From contig CALEFA010000061.1 of the NCBI GenBank assembly GCA_937876775.1, forward strand, positions 1-64,000: a stretch of DNA of 64,000 bases, given 5' to 3'. A program made the translations under genes and the position numbers. Positions 56,992 to 64,000 of the stretch are shown in pieces. The notes under the pieces are model-generated. The model saw nothing but the letters and a program-made list of their open reading frames with translations, ran no database searches and was not told the DNA's origin. The DNA comes from an uncultured Rhodobiaceae bacterium (GTDB taxonomy: Bacteria > Pseudomonadota > Alphaproteobacteria > RS24). Positions within the stretch are counted from its first letter, which is position 1, and each line of letters opens with the position of its first letter.

Positions 56992-57873
56992 TCATCTTTG
57001 ACAAGCGGAACAGAAAAAGCTCGATCGCCCCGACTGCACAATGCGCTTCACGCTAGCATGGCAGCCAGCCGCCGAACAAGCTTCATTCTCCCGATCATAG
57101 ACCCGAAACTGGTGCTGGAAATACCCCAGCTCGCCATCGCTGGCCGCAAAATCGCGCAAGGTAGAGCCGCCAGCGTCAATCGCCGCCTGCAAAACCTGAC
57201 GCACCGCCGGTACCAGACGCTCAAACCGCGCCATGCCGATGTTGCAGGCCAAGCGCTTGGGGCTGATGCCCGACATGAATAAAGCCTCGCAAACGTATAT
57301 ATTGCCAAGTCCCGACACCACGCGCTGATCAAGCAGAACATTTTTAATCGGGCTTTTGCGCTGGTGACAGGCCGCCACCATATGCGCCGCATGAAAGTCA
57401 TTGCTCAAGGGCTCGGGCCCGAGATGCGCCAAAAACGGCGACTTGTCAGGCCCACCGTCGACCAAATCCATAAACCCAAAACGCCGCGGGTCGGCATAGG
57501 TCAGCACACTGCCATTGTCGAGGGTAAGGCGCACATGCACGTGTTTCTCCGCCGTCTGCTGAGATACATCATGGGCATATTGGCCCGGCTCCAGTGCCAT
57601 CCCGTCGTTTTGATACAGCCGATAGCGACCGGTCATGCCCAAATGGCTGAGCCAATAAAAATCGGTGTTATTGGGTTTTTGCAAACTGGCCAATAGATAT
57701 TTCGCGCGGCGGTTGAAACCCGTAATGCGCGCACCTTGCAACCGATCGGCAAAGTCCGGCGGAAACGGGAACCTTAAGTCTTTGCGGTTTAACTGGACTC
57801 GGGTGATTTCGCGCCCCTGGAGATGAGGGGCTAATCCGCGACGCACTGTTTCAACTTCTGGTAACTCTGGCAT
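56992..57873 (-). CDS. mutM: Formamidopyrimidine-DNA glycosylase
   Basis: The 293-residue repair enzyme removes 8-oxoguanine and nicks the strand. The catalytic P2-E3 of M-P-E-L-P-E-V-E-T is intact, the conserved lysine lies in L-N-R-K-D-L near 53, the H2TH region has G-L-G-N-I-Y-V near 185, and a C-terminal zinc finger holds four cysteines (C-S-A-A-G-C and C-S-A-C). It diverges from ubiE with about 157 bp between, as in many alphaproteobacteria. Confidence 0.96.
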   Translation of the reverse strand: MPELPEVETVRRGLAPHLQGREITRVQLNRKDLRFPFPPDFADRLQGARITGFNRRAKYLLASLQKPNNTDFYWLSHLGMTGRYRLYQNDGMALEPGQYAHDVSQQTAEKHVHVRLTLDNGSVLTYADPRRFGFMDLVDGGPDKSPFLAHLGPEPLSNDFHAAHMVAACHQRKSPIKNVLLDQRVVSGLGNIYVCEALFMSGISPKRLACNIGMARFERLVPAVRQVLQAAIDAGGSTLRDFAASDGELGYFQHQFRVYDRENEACSAAGCHASVKRIVQSGRSSFFCSACQR

Positions 57874-58030
57874 GGCGCATCATACCGCAATGGCGGCAAA
57901 ATGACAGCCTCGACATAGAGCCCCAACGGGCCAGCCCGACAGGCAGATTCACCATCAGCAAAGACTTAAGCCAAGACTGGCAATAGTGGGCGCTTTCGGC
58001 TATCGTCGCCTCGTAATTTGGGAAGAGGCT

Positions 58031-58801
58031 ATGGAACCGTCACAGAACACCACCAGCTTTGGCTTTCAAACCGTCAATGAAGAAGACAAGCAAGGGCTTG
58101 TGCGCGGCGTGTTCGACGCTGTCGCCGATAAGTATGACATCATGAATGACCTGATGTCGGCTGGTTTGCATCGCCTGTGGAAACAGCGGCTGGTCGATAG
58201 CCTGCATATCCGCCCGCATGCGGATGGGGTTTTGCGGCTGATTGATATGGCTGGCGGCACCGGTGATATTGCCTTTCGGGCCTGTCAGCGGGCCGATAAG
58301 CTCAGCTCACAAATCAGCGTGCAAGTGGTTGATGCCAATGAGCAAATGGTTGGCGTCGGCGCCAAACGCGGACGCGACAATGGTTTTGGCCAGGTTGATT
58401 TTATCACCGGTACGGCCGAGGCTCTGCCAGTGGCTGACCAGAGCGCCGACTATGTGACCATCGCCTTTGGCATTCGCAATGTAACCCATCGCGACCGTGC
58501 CTTGGCGGAGGCCTATCGGGTTTTGAAACCGGGCGGGCGTTTTGTCTGTCTGGAATTTTCACACATGCCGCTGAAGTTGGCGCAGAAATTCTATGACGCC
58601 TATTCCTTCAACGTCATTCCGCCAATGGGCAAAGCGATTACCGGCGATGCGTCGGCCTATCAATATCTCATCGAGTCCATTCGACAGTTTCCCAAAGCTG
58701 AAGCATTTATGGAAGAAGTGGCGGCGGCAGGTTTCGCGCGTTGCCAATTCCAGCGCCTGAATGGTGGCATTGCGGCGCTGCATTCGGGCTGGCGGATTTA
58801 G
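58031..58801 (+). CDS. ubiE: Ubiquinone/menaquinone C-methyltransferase UbiE
   Basis: The 256-residue SAM methyltransferase methylates the quinone ring. It has the family signature Y-D-I-M-N-D-L-M-S-A-G-L-H-R-L-W near 35-50, the SAM loop D-M-A-G-G-T-G-D near 77-84 and R-N-V-T-H-R-D near 153. The start is ATG 58031 behind GAAGAGG; an upstream reading from 57986 adds 15 residues. It is followed 3 bp later by ubiB, a paired arrangement for quinone synthesis. Confidence 0.96.
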   Translation: MEPSQNTTSFGFQTVNEEDKQGLVRGVFDAVADKYDIMNDLMSAGLHRLWKQRLVDSLHIRPHADGVLRLIDMAGGTGDIAFRACQRADKLSSQISVQVVDANEQMVGVGAKRGRDNGFGQVDFITGTAEALPVADQSADYVTIAFGIRNVTHRDRALAEAYRVLKPGGRFVCLEFSHMPLKLAQKFYDAYSFNVIPPMGKAITGDASAYQYLIESIRQFPKAEAFMEEVAAAGFARCQFQRLNGGIAALHSGWRI

Positions 58802-58804
58802 GCA

Positions 58805-60346
58805 ATGTTTGTGTTCCGACTGATTAAATTATTGCGCATGATGCGGCTTTTGCTGGCGCAAGAGGCGCTTTTGCCGGACGGTTTCCACCGCCAAGCGCCG
58901 CTATCTGTGAGAATTTTCCGCCGTCTGTTCACCTTTGGCGCGCGCCGCTTCAAAGACCAAGAGGGTAAGCATGAATTGGCTGATTTTATTCGTCGCCTAG
59001 GGCCTAGCTATATCAAATTAGGGCAGTTTTTGGCGACGCGACCGGATGTGATTGGCGACGCCATGGCTGCCGACCTTGGACATTTGCAAGACCGATTGCC
59101 GCCTTTTGCCGCTGAGCTGGTGGACAAGATTTTAGTCGATGAGTTGGGTGATTATAGCCAGCATATGAGCAAGCCGGGGCCGGCGCTGGCGGCCGCCTCC
59201 ATCGCCCAAGTGCACCAAGCACATCGGCCAGATAAGGCCGATGAAAAACTGGCGGTTAAAATATTGCGGCCAAATATTGAAATCACTTTGGCCCGCGAGC
59301 TGGCAGTGTTTTTGGCGCTGGCCAAATGCGTCGAATGGCTGATGCCAAGCGTGCGCCGCCTGCGGCCAGTGGCAGCACTGGAATTGCTGTCGCGCTCGAT
59401 TCAGGGTGAAACCGATTTGCGCATGGAAGCCGCCGCGCTGTCTGAAATGGCAGCCAATACGCAAAATGATAAACACTTCACCGTGCCCGCCGTGGTCTGG
59501 GAAGCCAGCACCCGCCGCGTACTTACCATGCAATGGATTGATGGCACCAGCGCCGCCGACATTGCCGGCCTGCGCGCCGCCGGACATGATTTACCGGCTT
59601 TGGGCACGCGGCTTATTCAGAGCTTTTTAACGCTGGCCCTGCGTGACGGGTTTTTCCATGCCGATATGCATCAGGGCAATCTTCTGATTAAAGCCGATGG
59701 CACAATCGTCGGTATTGATCTGGGCATTACTGGTCGGCTTGATAGCGCGTCGCGGCGTTTTCTGGCAGAAATTTTACACGGTTTCATCACCCGCGATTAT
59801 TACAAAGTGGCGGCCGTGCATCTTGAAGCCGGTTATGTGCCAGCGCATCACAATGTTGACGAGTTCGCCCAAGCCCTGCGCTCAATTGGCGAACCCATTC
59901 GCGATCAAGACGCCGATAATATTTCCATGGCCCGCCTGCTGACGCAATTATTCGAGGTCACGGAACAGTTTCAAATGGAAACCCAAACGCAGTTAATCCT
60001 GCTGCAAAAAACCATGGTCACGGTCGAGGGGGTGGCGCGCGGCCTTGACCCGAAATTGAATATTTGGAACGCGGCTGAGCCGATTGTCAGCGATTGGTTG
60101 AAAAACCAACTCGGGCCGCAAGCGATTTTGCGCGATATAAATGACAATGCCGGACGGACGCTGCGCGCCTTGCGCCGCTTGCCCGATACATTGGCACAAG
60201 CCGAACGTGGCGCCGCCGCCTTGCAAGCCATGGCGGAGCAAGGTGCCAGCCGAGGCCAGCGAGCAAAAACCGGCCGCCTCACCAAAATCGTCAGCTGGTC
60301 AGCCTTGGCACTGGCCGCCGCCGCGACGGTCTTAAGTCTAGTATAA
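58805..60346 (+). CDS. ubiB: Ubiquinone biosynthesis kinase-like protein UbiB
   Basis: The 513-residue ABC1/ADCK-family protein supports ubiquinone synthesis. It has the K-x-G-Q motif in I-K-L-G-Q-F near 75-80, the A-A-S-I-A-Q-V-H loop near 131-138, the catalytic region H-A-D-M-H-Q-G-N near 285-292 and I-D-L-G near 305. A single C-terminal membrane helix (about 495-512) anchors it. It is intact and lies 3 bp after ubiE. Confidence 0.95.
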   Translation: MFVFRLIKLLRMMRLLLAQEALLPDGFHRQAPLSVRIFRRLFTFGARRFKDQEGKHELADFIRRLGPSYIKLGQFLATRPDVIGDAMAADLGHLQDRLPPFAAELVDKILVDELGDYSQHMSKPGPALAAASIAQVHQAHRPDKADEKLAVKILRPNIEITLARELAVFLALAKCVEWLMPSVRRLRPVAALELLSRSIQGETDLRMEAAALSEMAANTQNDKHFTVPAVVWEASTRRVLTMQWIDGTSAADIAGLRAAGHDLPALGTRLIQSFLTLALRDGFFHADMHQGNLLIKADGTIVGIDLGITGRLDSASRRFLAEILHGFITRDYYKVAAVHLEAGYVPAHHNVDEFAQALRSIGEPIRDQDADNISMARLLTQLFEVTEQFQMETQTQLILLQKTMVTVEGVARGLDPKLNIWNAAEPIVSDWLKNQLGPQAILRDINDNAGRTLRALRRLPDTLAQAERGAAALQAMAEQGASRGQRAKTGRLTKIVSWSALALAAAATVLSLV

Positions 60347-60423
60347 AACTGTAAATTATTTTTTTTACATAGCTTTGTGGTAAATAGGGCAAAAGCCGGT
60401 TATAGTGCTGGAAACCAGGTGAG

Positions 60424-61683
60424 ATGATGGATCAAAAACGCGTTCTTCTTATAATTGGGGGCGGCATTGCGGCCTATAAAGCGCCCGAGTTGGTGCGCCA
60501 ACTGAAGGCGCAGGGCTTGGCAACGCGCTGTTTGTTGACGGCCGCAGCCGAGCAATTTGTGTCGCCGCTGTCGCTGGCCAGCGTATCGGGCGACAAGGTT
60601 TACGAAAATCTGTTTGACCTGACCGATGAAGCGGAAATGGGGCATATCCAATTATCGCGCGATGCCGATATTATTCTGGTGGCGCCCGCGACTGCCGATT
60701 TGATTGCCAAAATGGCGCAAGGCTTGGCCAATGATTTGGCCAGCACGGCGCTTTTGGCGACCGATAAGCCGGTGATGATTGCCCCAGCGATGAATGTGCG
60801 CATGTGGGAACACGCCGCCACGCAAAGAAATCTGGCGCAATTGACCGACGACGGCATTGGCATCATCGGCCCCGATGAAGGCGATATGGCGTGCGGCGAA
60901 TTTGGTTTGGGGCGGATGAGCGAACCGGCCGAGATTGCCCAAGCGGTTCATGCCATGGTGGCGCAAACCCCAGCCCGTGACACGCCATTAACGACGGCTA
61001 AACCTCTGGCCGGTCGCAAAATATTGGTCACCGCCGGGCCGACATATGAGCCGATTGATCCGGTGCGTTACATCGCCAATCGCTCATCCGGCAAACAGGG
61101 CTATGCGCTGGCCGAGGCGTTGGCGCATTTAGGCGCGGATGTGCATTTGGTCAGTGGGCCAACGGCGCTCAATGACCCGAAAAATGTCACCATTAAGCGG
61201 GTTGAAACGGCGCGGCAAATGCTCGACGCCTGCACAGCTTGCCTGCCGGTCGACGCAGCAATTATGGCCGCCGCCGTTGCCGATTGGCGTCCAGCCGAAG
61301 CACAAGAAGCAAAAATTAAGAAAACCAAATCGGGCTTGGATGACCTGAAACTGGTCGAAAACCCCGATATTTTAGCGACATTGTCGGCCGAAGACAGACA
61401 ACGCCCGCAATTGGTCGTCGGCTTTGCGGCGGAGACCAATGATATTGCGACTTATGCGCGTGAAAAACTGGCGCGCAAAAAATGTGACTGGATTGTCGCC
61501 AATGACGTTAGTCAAAACAGCGGCATTGCCGGTGGGGTGATGGGCGGCGACGATAATCAGGTTCACATTTTGACGGCCACCCAAACCCTGCAATGGGAGG
61601 CGATGTCAAAAATCGCCGTGGCGGCAAAACTGGCCGCCCATATTGCTGATTATTTCGCAGCCACTAAGGAGCACAAGGGATGA
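60424..61683 (+). CDS. coaBC: Bifunctional phosphopantothenoylcysteine decarboxylase/synthetase
   Basis: The 419-residue fusion makes 4-phosphopantetheine for CoA. The CoaC flavoprotein half has G-G-G-I-A-A-Y-K near 9-16 and P-A-M-N-V-R-M-W near 120. The CoaB half has [10 protein letters not shown] and N-R-S-S-G-K-Q-G near 217-224. ATG 60424 is followed at once by ATG 60427; AGGTGAG lies upstream. Its stop overlaps dut by 4 bp. Confidence 0.96.
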   Translation: MMDQKRVLLIIGGGIAAYKAPELVRQLKAQGLATRCLLTAAAEQFVSPLSLASVSGDKVYENLFDLTDEAEMGHIQLSRDADIILVAPATADLIAKMAQGLANDLASTALLATDKPVMIAPAMNVRMWEHAATQRNLAQLTDDGIGIIGPDEGDMACGEFGLGRMSEPAEIAQAVHAMVAQTPARDTPLTTAKPLAGRKILVTAGPTYEPIDPVRYIANRSSGKQGYALAEALAHLGADVHLVSGPTALNDPKNVTIKRVETARQMLDACTACLPVDAAIMAAAVADWRPAEAQEAKIKKTKSGLDDLKLVENPDILATLSAEDRQRPQLVVGFAAETNDIATYAREKLARKKCDWIVANDVSQNSGIAGGVMGGDDNQVHILTATQTLQWEAMSKIAVAAKLAAHIADYFAATKEHKG

Positions 61684-62156
61684 CTGGCCCATTGATTGAA
61701 ATCAAAAGATTGCCGCATGGTGAAGGTCTGCAATTGCCGGCTTATGAAACCGCCGAAGCGGCCGGTATGGATTTGCGCGCCGCGCTGGCGGCCGACGAAA
61801 CCGTAACCCTCAAGCCGGGCCAACGGGTGTTGGTGCCAACCGGACTGAGCATGGCCATGCCAGCCGGTTATGAGGCGCAAATTCGCCCGCGTTCGGGACT
61901 GGCGGCGAAAAATGGTATTACCGTCTTGAACACGCCGGGGACCATTGACAGTGATTATCGTGGCGAGCTGAAAATCATTCTTATCAATCTCGGTGACGAG
62001 GATTTCGACATCACCCGCGACATGCGGATTGCGCAAATGATTATCGCCCCCGTGGTGCAGGCGCAACTGCAAGAAACCGACACCTTATCCGACACGGTGC
62101 GCGGGGCCGGTGGCTTTGGCTCAACCGGCACGGATGCCAAAGGGGCCGCAAAATGA
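61680..62156 (+). CDS. dut: dUTP diphosphatase
   Basis: The 158-residue trimeric enzyme hydrolyses dUTP to dUMP. The five motifs are visible: A-G-M-D-L-R near 25, P-R-S-G-L-A near 70, G-T-I-D-S-D-Y-R-G near 92, R-I-A-Q-M near 117 and [10 protein letters not shown] near 142-151. The ATG overlaps the coaBC stop and its own stop overlaps the Rrf2 gene. Confidence 0.96.
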   Translation: MTGPLIEIKRLPHGEGLQLPAYETAEAAGMDLRAALAADETVTLKPGQRVLVPTGLSMAMPAGYEAQIRPRSGLAAKNGITVLNTPGTIDSDYRGELKIILINLGDEDFDITRDMRIAQMIIAPVVQAQLQETDTLSDTVRGAGGFGSTGTDAKGAAK

Positions 62157-62602
62157 TGAATCTGTCGCGCAAAGCCTTATTGGCGCTCGAAGCGGTACTT
62201 GATGTTGCCATTCATGCGCGCCCCGATCCGGTGCAAGCGCGGGAAATAACCGCCCGCCAAGGGGTGCCGCAACGTTATTTGGAGCAAGTCATGCAAGCCT
62301 TGGTGCGGACCAATATTCTACGCGGCGTGCGCGGCCCGCGTGGCGGCTATCGTCTGGCGCGTGAACGCCGCCGCATCAGCGTGCGCGATATTATTGCTGT
62401 CATTAATGATTTGGAAGAACAAGAAAATGAGCCGATATCGCATTCCGATCTTGGCAAGAGCGTTATTCAGCCGTTGTGCGCGCGATTGCACACCGCCATT
62501 GAAAAGGAAATCGGCGATTTGACCATTGCGGATTTATGCGATGATGCGCAACGCAGAGGTCAAGATATGTCGCCGGTACAGAACTCAGACTTTACAATAT
62601 AG
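62153..62602 (+). CDS. Rrf2-family transcriptional regulator
   Basis: The 149-residue protein has the Rrf2 winged helix (about 1-80) with R-Y-L-E-Q-V-M near 42-48 and R-G-P-R-G-G-Y-R-L near 62-70. It lacks the three closely spaced cysteines that hold the iron-sulfur cluster in IscR; I see only two cysteines near 109 and 127. That is closer to CymR, which senses cysteine status by binding CysK. cysK is the next gene, 10 bp downstream. The ATG overlaps the dut stop by 4 bp. Confidence 0.9.
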   Translation: MMNLSRKALLALEAVLDVAIHARPDPVQAREITARQGVPQRYLEQVMQALVRTNILRGVRGPRGGYRLARERRRISVRDIIAVINDLEEQENEPISHSDLGKSVIQPLCARLHTAIEKEIGDLTIADLCDDAQRRGQDMSPVQNSDFTI

Positions 62603-62612
62603 GAAGCAAACG

Positions 62613-63584
62613 ATGAAAACTGAAAATCCCGAAGGAACGAAAGCTGGTCGCGGCCGGATTTATAACTCAATCACCGAAACCATTGGCAATACGCCGATTG
62701 TGCGCCTCGATCGTATGATGCGTGAACATGGGGCTCAAGCCACTATTCTCGCCAAGCTGGAATTTTTCAATCCCATTGCCAGCGTCAAAGACCGCATTGG
62801 TGTGGCGATGATTGAAGCGCTGGAAGCGCAGGGCAAATTGTCAGCCGATAGTGTGATTGTTGAACCGACATCAGGCAATACAGGCATTGCGCTGGCGTTT
62901 GCTTGCGCCGCTAAGGGCTATCGTTTGATTTTGTGCATGCCGGAAAGCATGTCGATTGAACGCCGCAAAATGCTTCTGCTGTTGGGCGCCGAACTGGAAT
63001 TGACCCCTGCTGACAAGGGCATGAAAGGGGCGATTGGGCGCGCCGAAGAAATGCTGGCGCAAAACCCCAATTGGGTAATGCCACAGCAGTTTAACAATCC
63101 GGCCAATCCTGAAATCCACCGCCGCACCACAGCGGAAGAAATTTGGAACGACACAGATGGCGAAGTCGATGTGATTGTTTCCGGCGTTGGCACAGGTGGC
63201 ACGTTCACCGGCATTGGCAGCGTTTTGAAAGCCCGTAAGCCGGGCCTGAAGATGATTGCGGTTGAGCCGGAAGACAGCCCTATTTTGTCTGGTGGCGCTC
63301 CCGGCCCGCATAAAATTCAGGGCATTGGCGCGGGCTTTGTGCCGGGCAATATGGAAAAAGATTTGATCGATGAAATCATCACCATTGGCAATGAAACGGC
63401 ATTTGAAACCGCCCGCCTCTTGGCTCGCACGGAAGGCATTCCCGGCGGCATTAGTTCTGGCGCCGCTGTTGCCGCCGCTTTAGAGCTGGCCAGTCGGGCT
63501 GATATGCAAGGCAAGAATATTGTGATTATTCTGCCGAGCTTCGCCGAACGCTATTTGTCGACGGCACTGTTCGAAGGCCTATAG
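62613..63584 (+). CDS. cysK: Cysteine synthase A
   Basis: The 323-residue PLP enzyme makes cysteine from O-acetylserine and sulfide. The PLP lysine lies in P-I-A-S-V-K-D-R near 46-53, the Asn loop in T-S-G-N-T-G near 79-84, and the phosphate loop is G-T-G-G-T near 184-188. The start is ATG 62613 behind AGGAAG; the reading from 62526 overlaps the Rrf2 gene. An N-terminal extension of about 12 residues precedes the conserved [12 protein letters not shown]. Confidence 0.95.
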   Translation: MKTENPEGTKAGRGRIYNSITETIGNTPIVRLDRMMREHGAQATILAKLEFFNPIASVKDRIGVAMIEALEAQGKLSADSVIVEPTSGNTGIALAFACAAKGYRLILCMPESMSIERRKMLLLLGAELELTPADKGMKGAIGRAEEMLAQNPNWVMPQQFNNPANPEIHRRTTAEEIWNDTDGEVDVIVSGVGTGGTFTGIGSVLKARKPGLKMIAVEPEDSPILSGGAPGPHKIQGIGAGFVPGNMEKDLIDEIITIGNETAFETARLLARTEGIPGGISSGAAVAAALELASRADMQGKNIVIILPSFAERYLSTALFEGL

Positions 63585-63591
63585 TCGCCAA

Positions 63592-64000
63592 ATGGGTCTC
63601 GATGATCGGCAAATCGAACGCTATCAACGCCATCTTTTATTGAAAGAAATTGGCGGCCCCGGGCAGCAAAAACTGTCAGATGCCAAAGTCTTATTGATTG
63701 GTGTCGGTGGGCTTGGCCATCCGGTGGCGCAATATTTAGTGGCTGCCGGCATTGGCACTTTGGGGCTGGTTGATGATGATGTGGTCAGCCTGTCCAATTT
63801 GCAGCGCCAGACACTTTTCAGCGAAACCGATATTGGCCATAGCAAAGTGGCGGTCGCGACAAAGGCGCTGAACCGGCTCAATCCACATGTCAATATTGTG
63901 GCGCATGAGCGGCGGGTGGATGCCGATAATATTGCCGGACTCATCGCCGATTACAATGTAGTGGTCGACGGCAGTGACAATTTCGCCACCCGCTTTATCA
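63592..64000 (+). CDS. MoeB/ThiF-family adenylyltransferase, cut by the window edge
   Basis: The first 136 codons are inside the window. The protein starts M-G-L-D-D-R-Q-I-E-R-Y-Q-R-H and has the ATP motif G-V-G-G-L-G near 38-43, the D-D-D-V-V-S-L-S-N-L-Q-R-Q segment near 61-73 and the V-D-G-S-D-N-F loop near 125-131. This matches E1-like enzymes that adenylate the C-terminus of MoaD or ThiS. Its ATG is 7 bp after cysK, so a sulfur-transfer role fits. MoeB and ThiF cannot be told apart from this part. Confidence 0.9.
   Translation, partial: MGLDDRQIERYQRHLLLKEIGGPGQQKLSDAKVLLIGVGGLGHPVAQYLVAAGIGTLGLVDDDVVSLSNLQRQTLFSETDIGHSKVAVATKALNRLNPHVNIVAHERRVDADNIAGLIADYNVVVDGSDNFATRFI

Noticed and set aside
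60350-60370. Terminator after ubiB (TGTAAA...TTTACA with T run)
   Set aside because: The stem is short and has almost no G or C, so it would be too weak.

Overview
The window looks like chromosomal DNA of a free-living, aerobic alphaproteobacterium. The evidence is the dnaA-dnaN-recF-gyrB block beside rpsT, mutM, ubiE, ubiB, coaBC and dut, a RegB/RegA redox pair with SCO1/SenC, an MmcB-type gene, and many acyl-CoA, P450 and MFS genes. A marine group such as SAR116 or a relative in Rhodospirillales would fit, but this is inference from gene content; there is no rRNA or tRNA gene here to settle it.

Region 1 (1-12.9 kb) is an AT-richer accessory block. An NarL-type response regulator and a 7TM (7TMR-DISM-like) histidine kinase overlap by 4 bp on the plus strand. 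Converging on them is a minus-strand four-gene operon whose genes overlap by 4 bp: TolC-type outer membrane protein, type I secretion ABC transporter, HlyD-type adaptor, and a 1733-residue Ig-like-repeat adhesin. A second adhesin-like gene runs off the left edge. A 16-bp NarL-style 7-2-7 palindrome lies upstream of both the regulator genes and the secretion operon, suggesting one regulon for surface adhesion.

Region 2 (13-42 kb) is a metabolic stretch. In order it holds: P450 plus SDR opposite an acyl-CoA ligase; a DadA-like oxidase; an MlrC-type M81 protein plus MFS opposite RidA; a GlcD/Dld-type FAD dehydrogenase; an ABC-F ATPase; a PF10118 metal hydrolase paired with a styrene-oxide-isomerase-like membrane protein; a YgjP-type metallopeptidase; a methylmalonyl-CoA epimerase; an FAD oxidoreductase plus a DUF2855 protein; purT; an SDR; a four-gene MFS/saccharopine-dehydrogenase-like/esterase/GST operon; another MFS; YciB; a HAD hydrolase; and an RND/MMPL exporter. 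It reads as uptake and breakdown of varied small organic compounds and detoxification.

Region 3 (42.6-64 kb) is core genome: mmcB, regA, regB, an ankyrin protein, SCO1, PBP1A, gyrB, recF, dnaN, dnaA, rpsT, enoyl-CoA hydratase, a small secreted protein, mutM, ubiE, ubiB, coaBC, dut, an Rrf2 regulator, cysK and the start of a MoeB/ThiF gene cut by the right edge. I saw no tRNA, rRNA, insertion sequence, prophage or CRISPR array. The best leads for new biology are the palindrome-linked adhesin regulon and the styrene-oxide-isomerase-like gene outside any styrene pathway.
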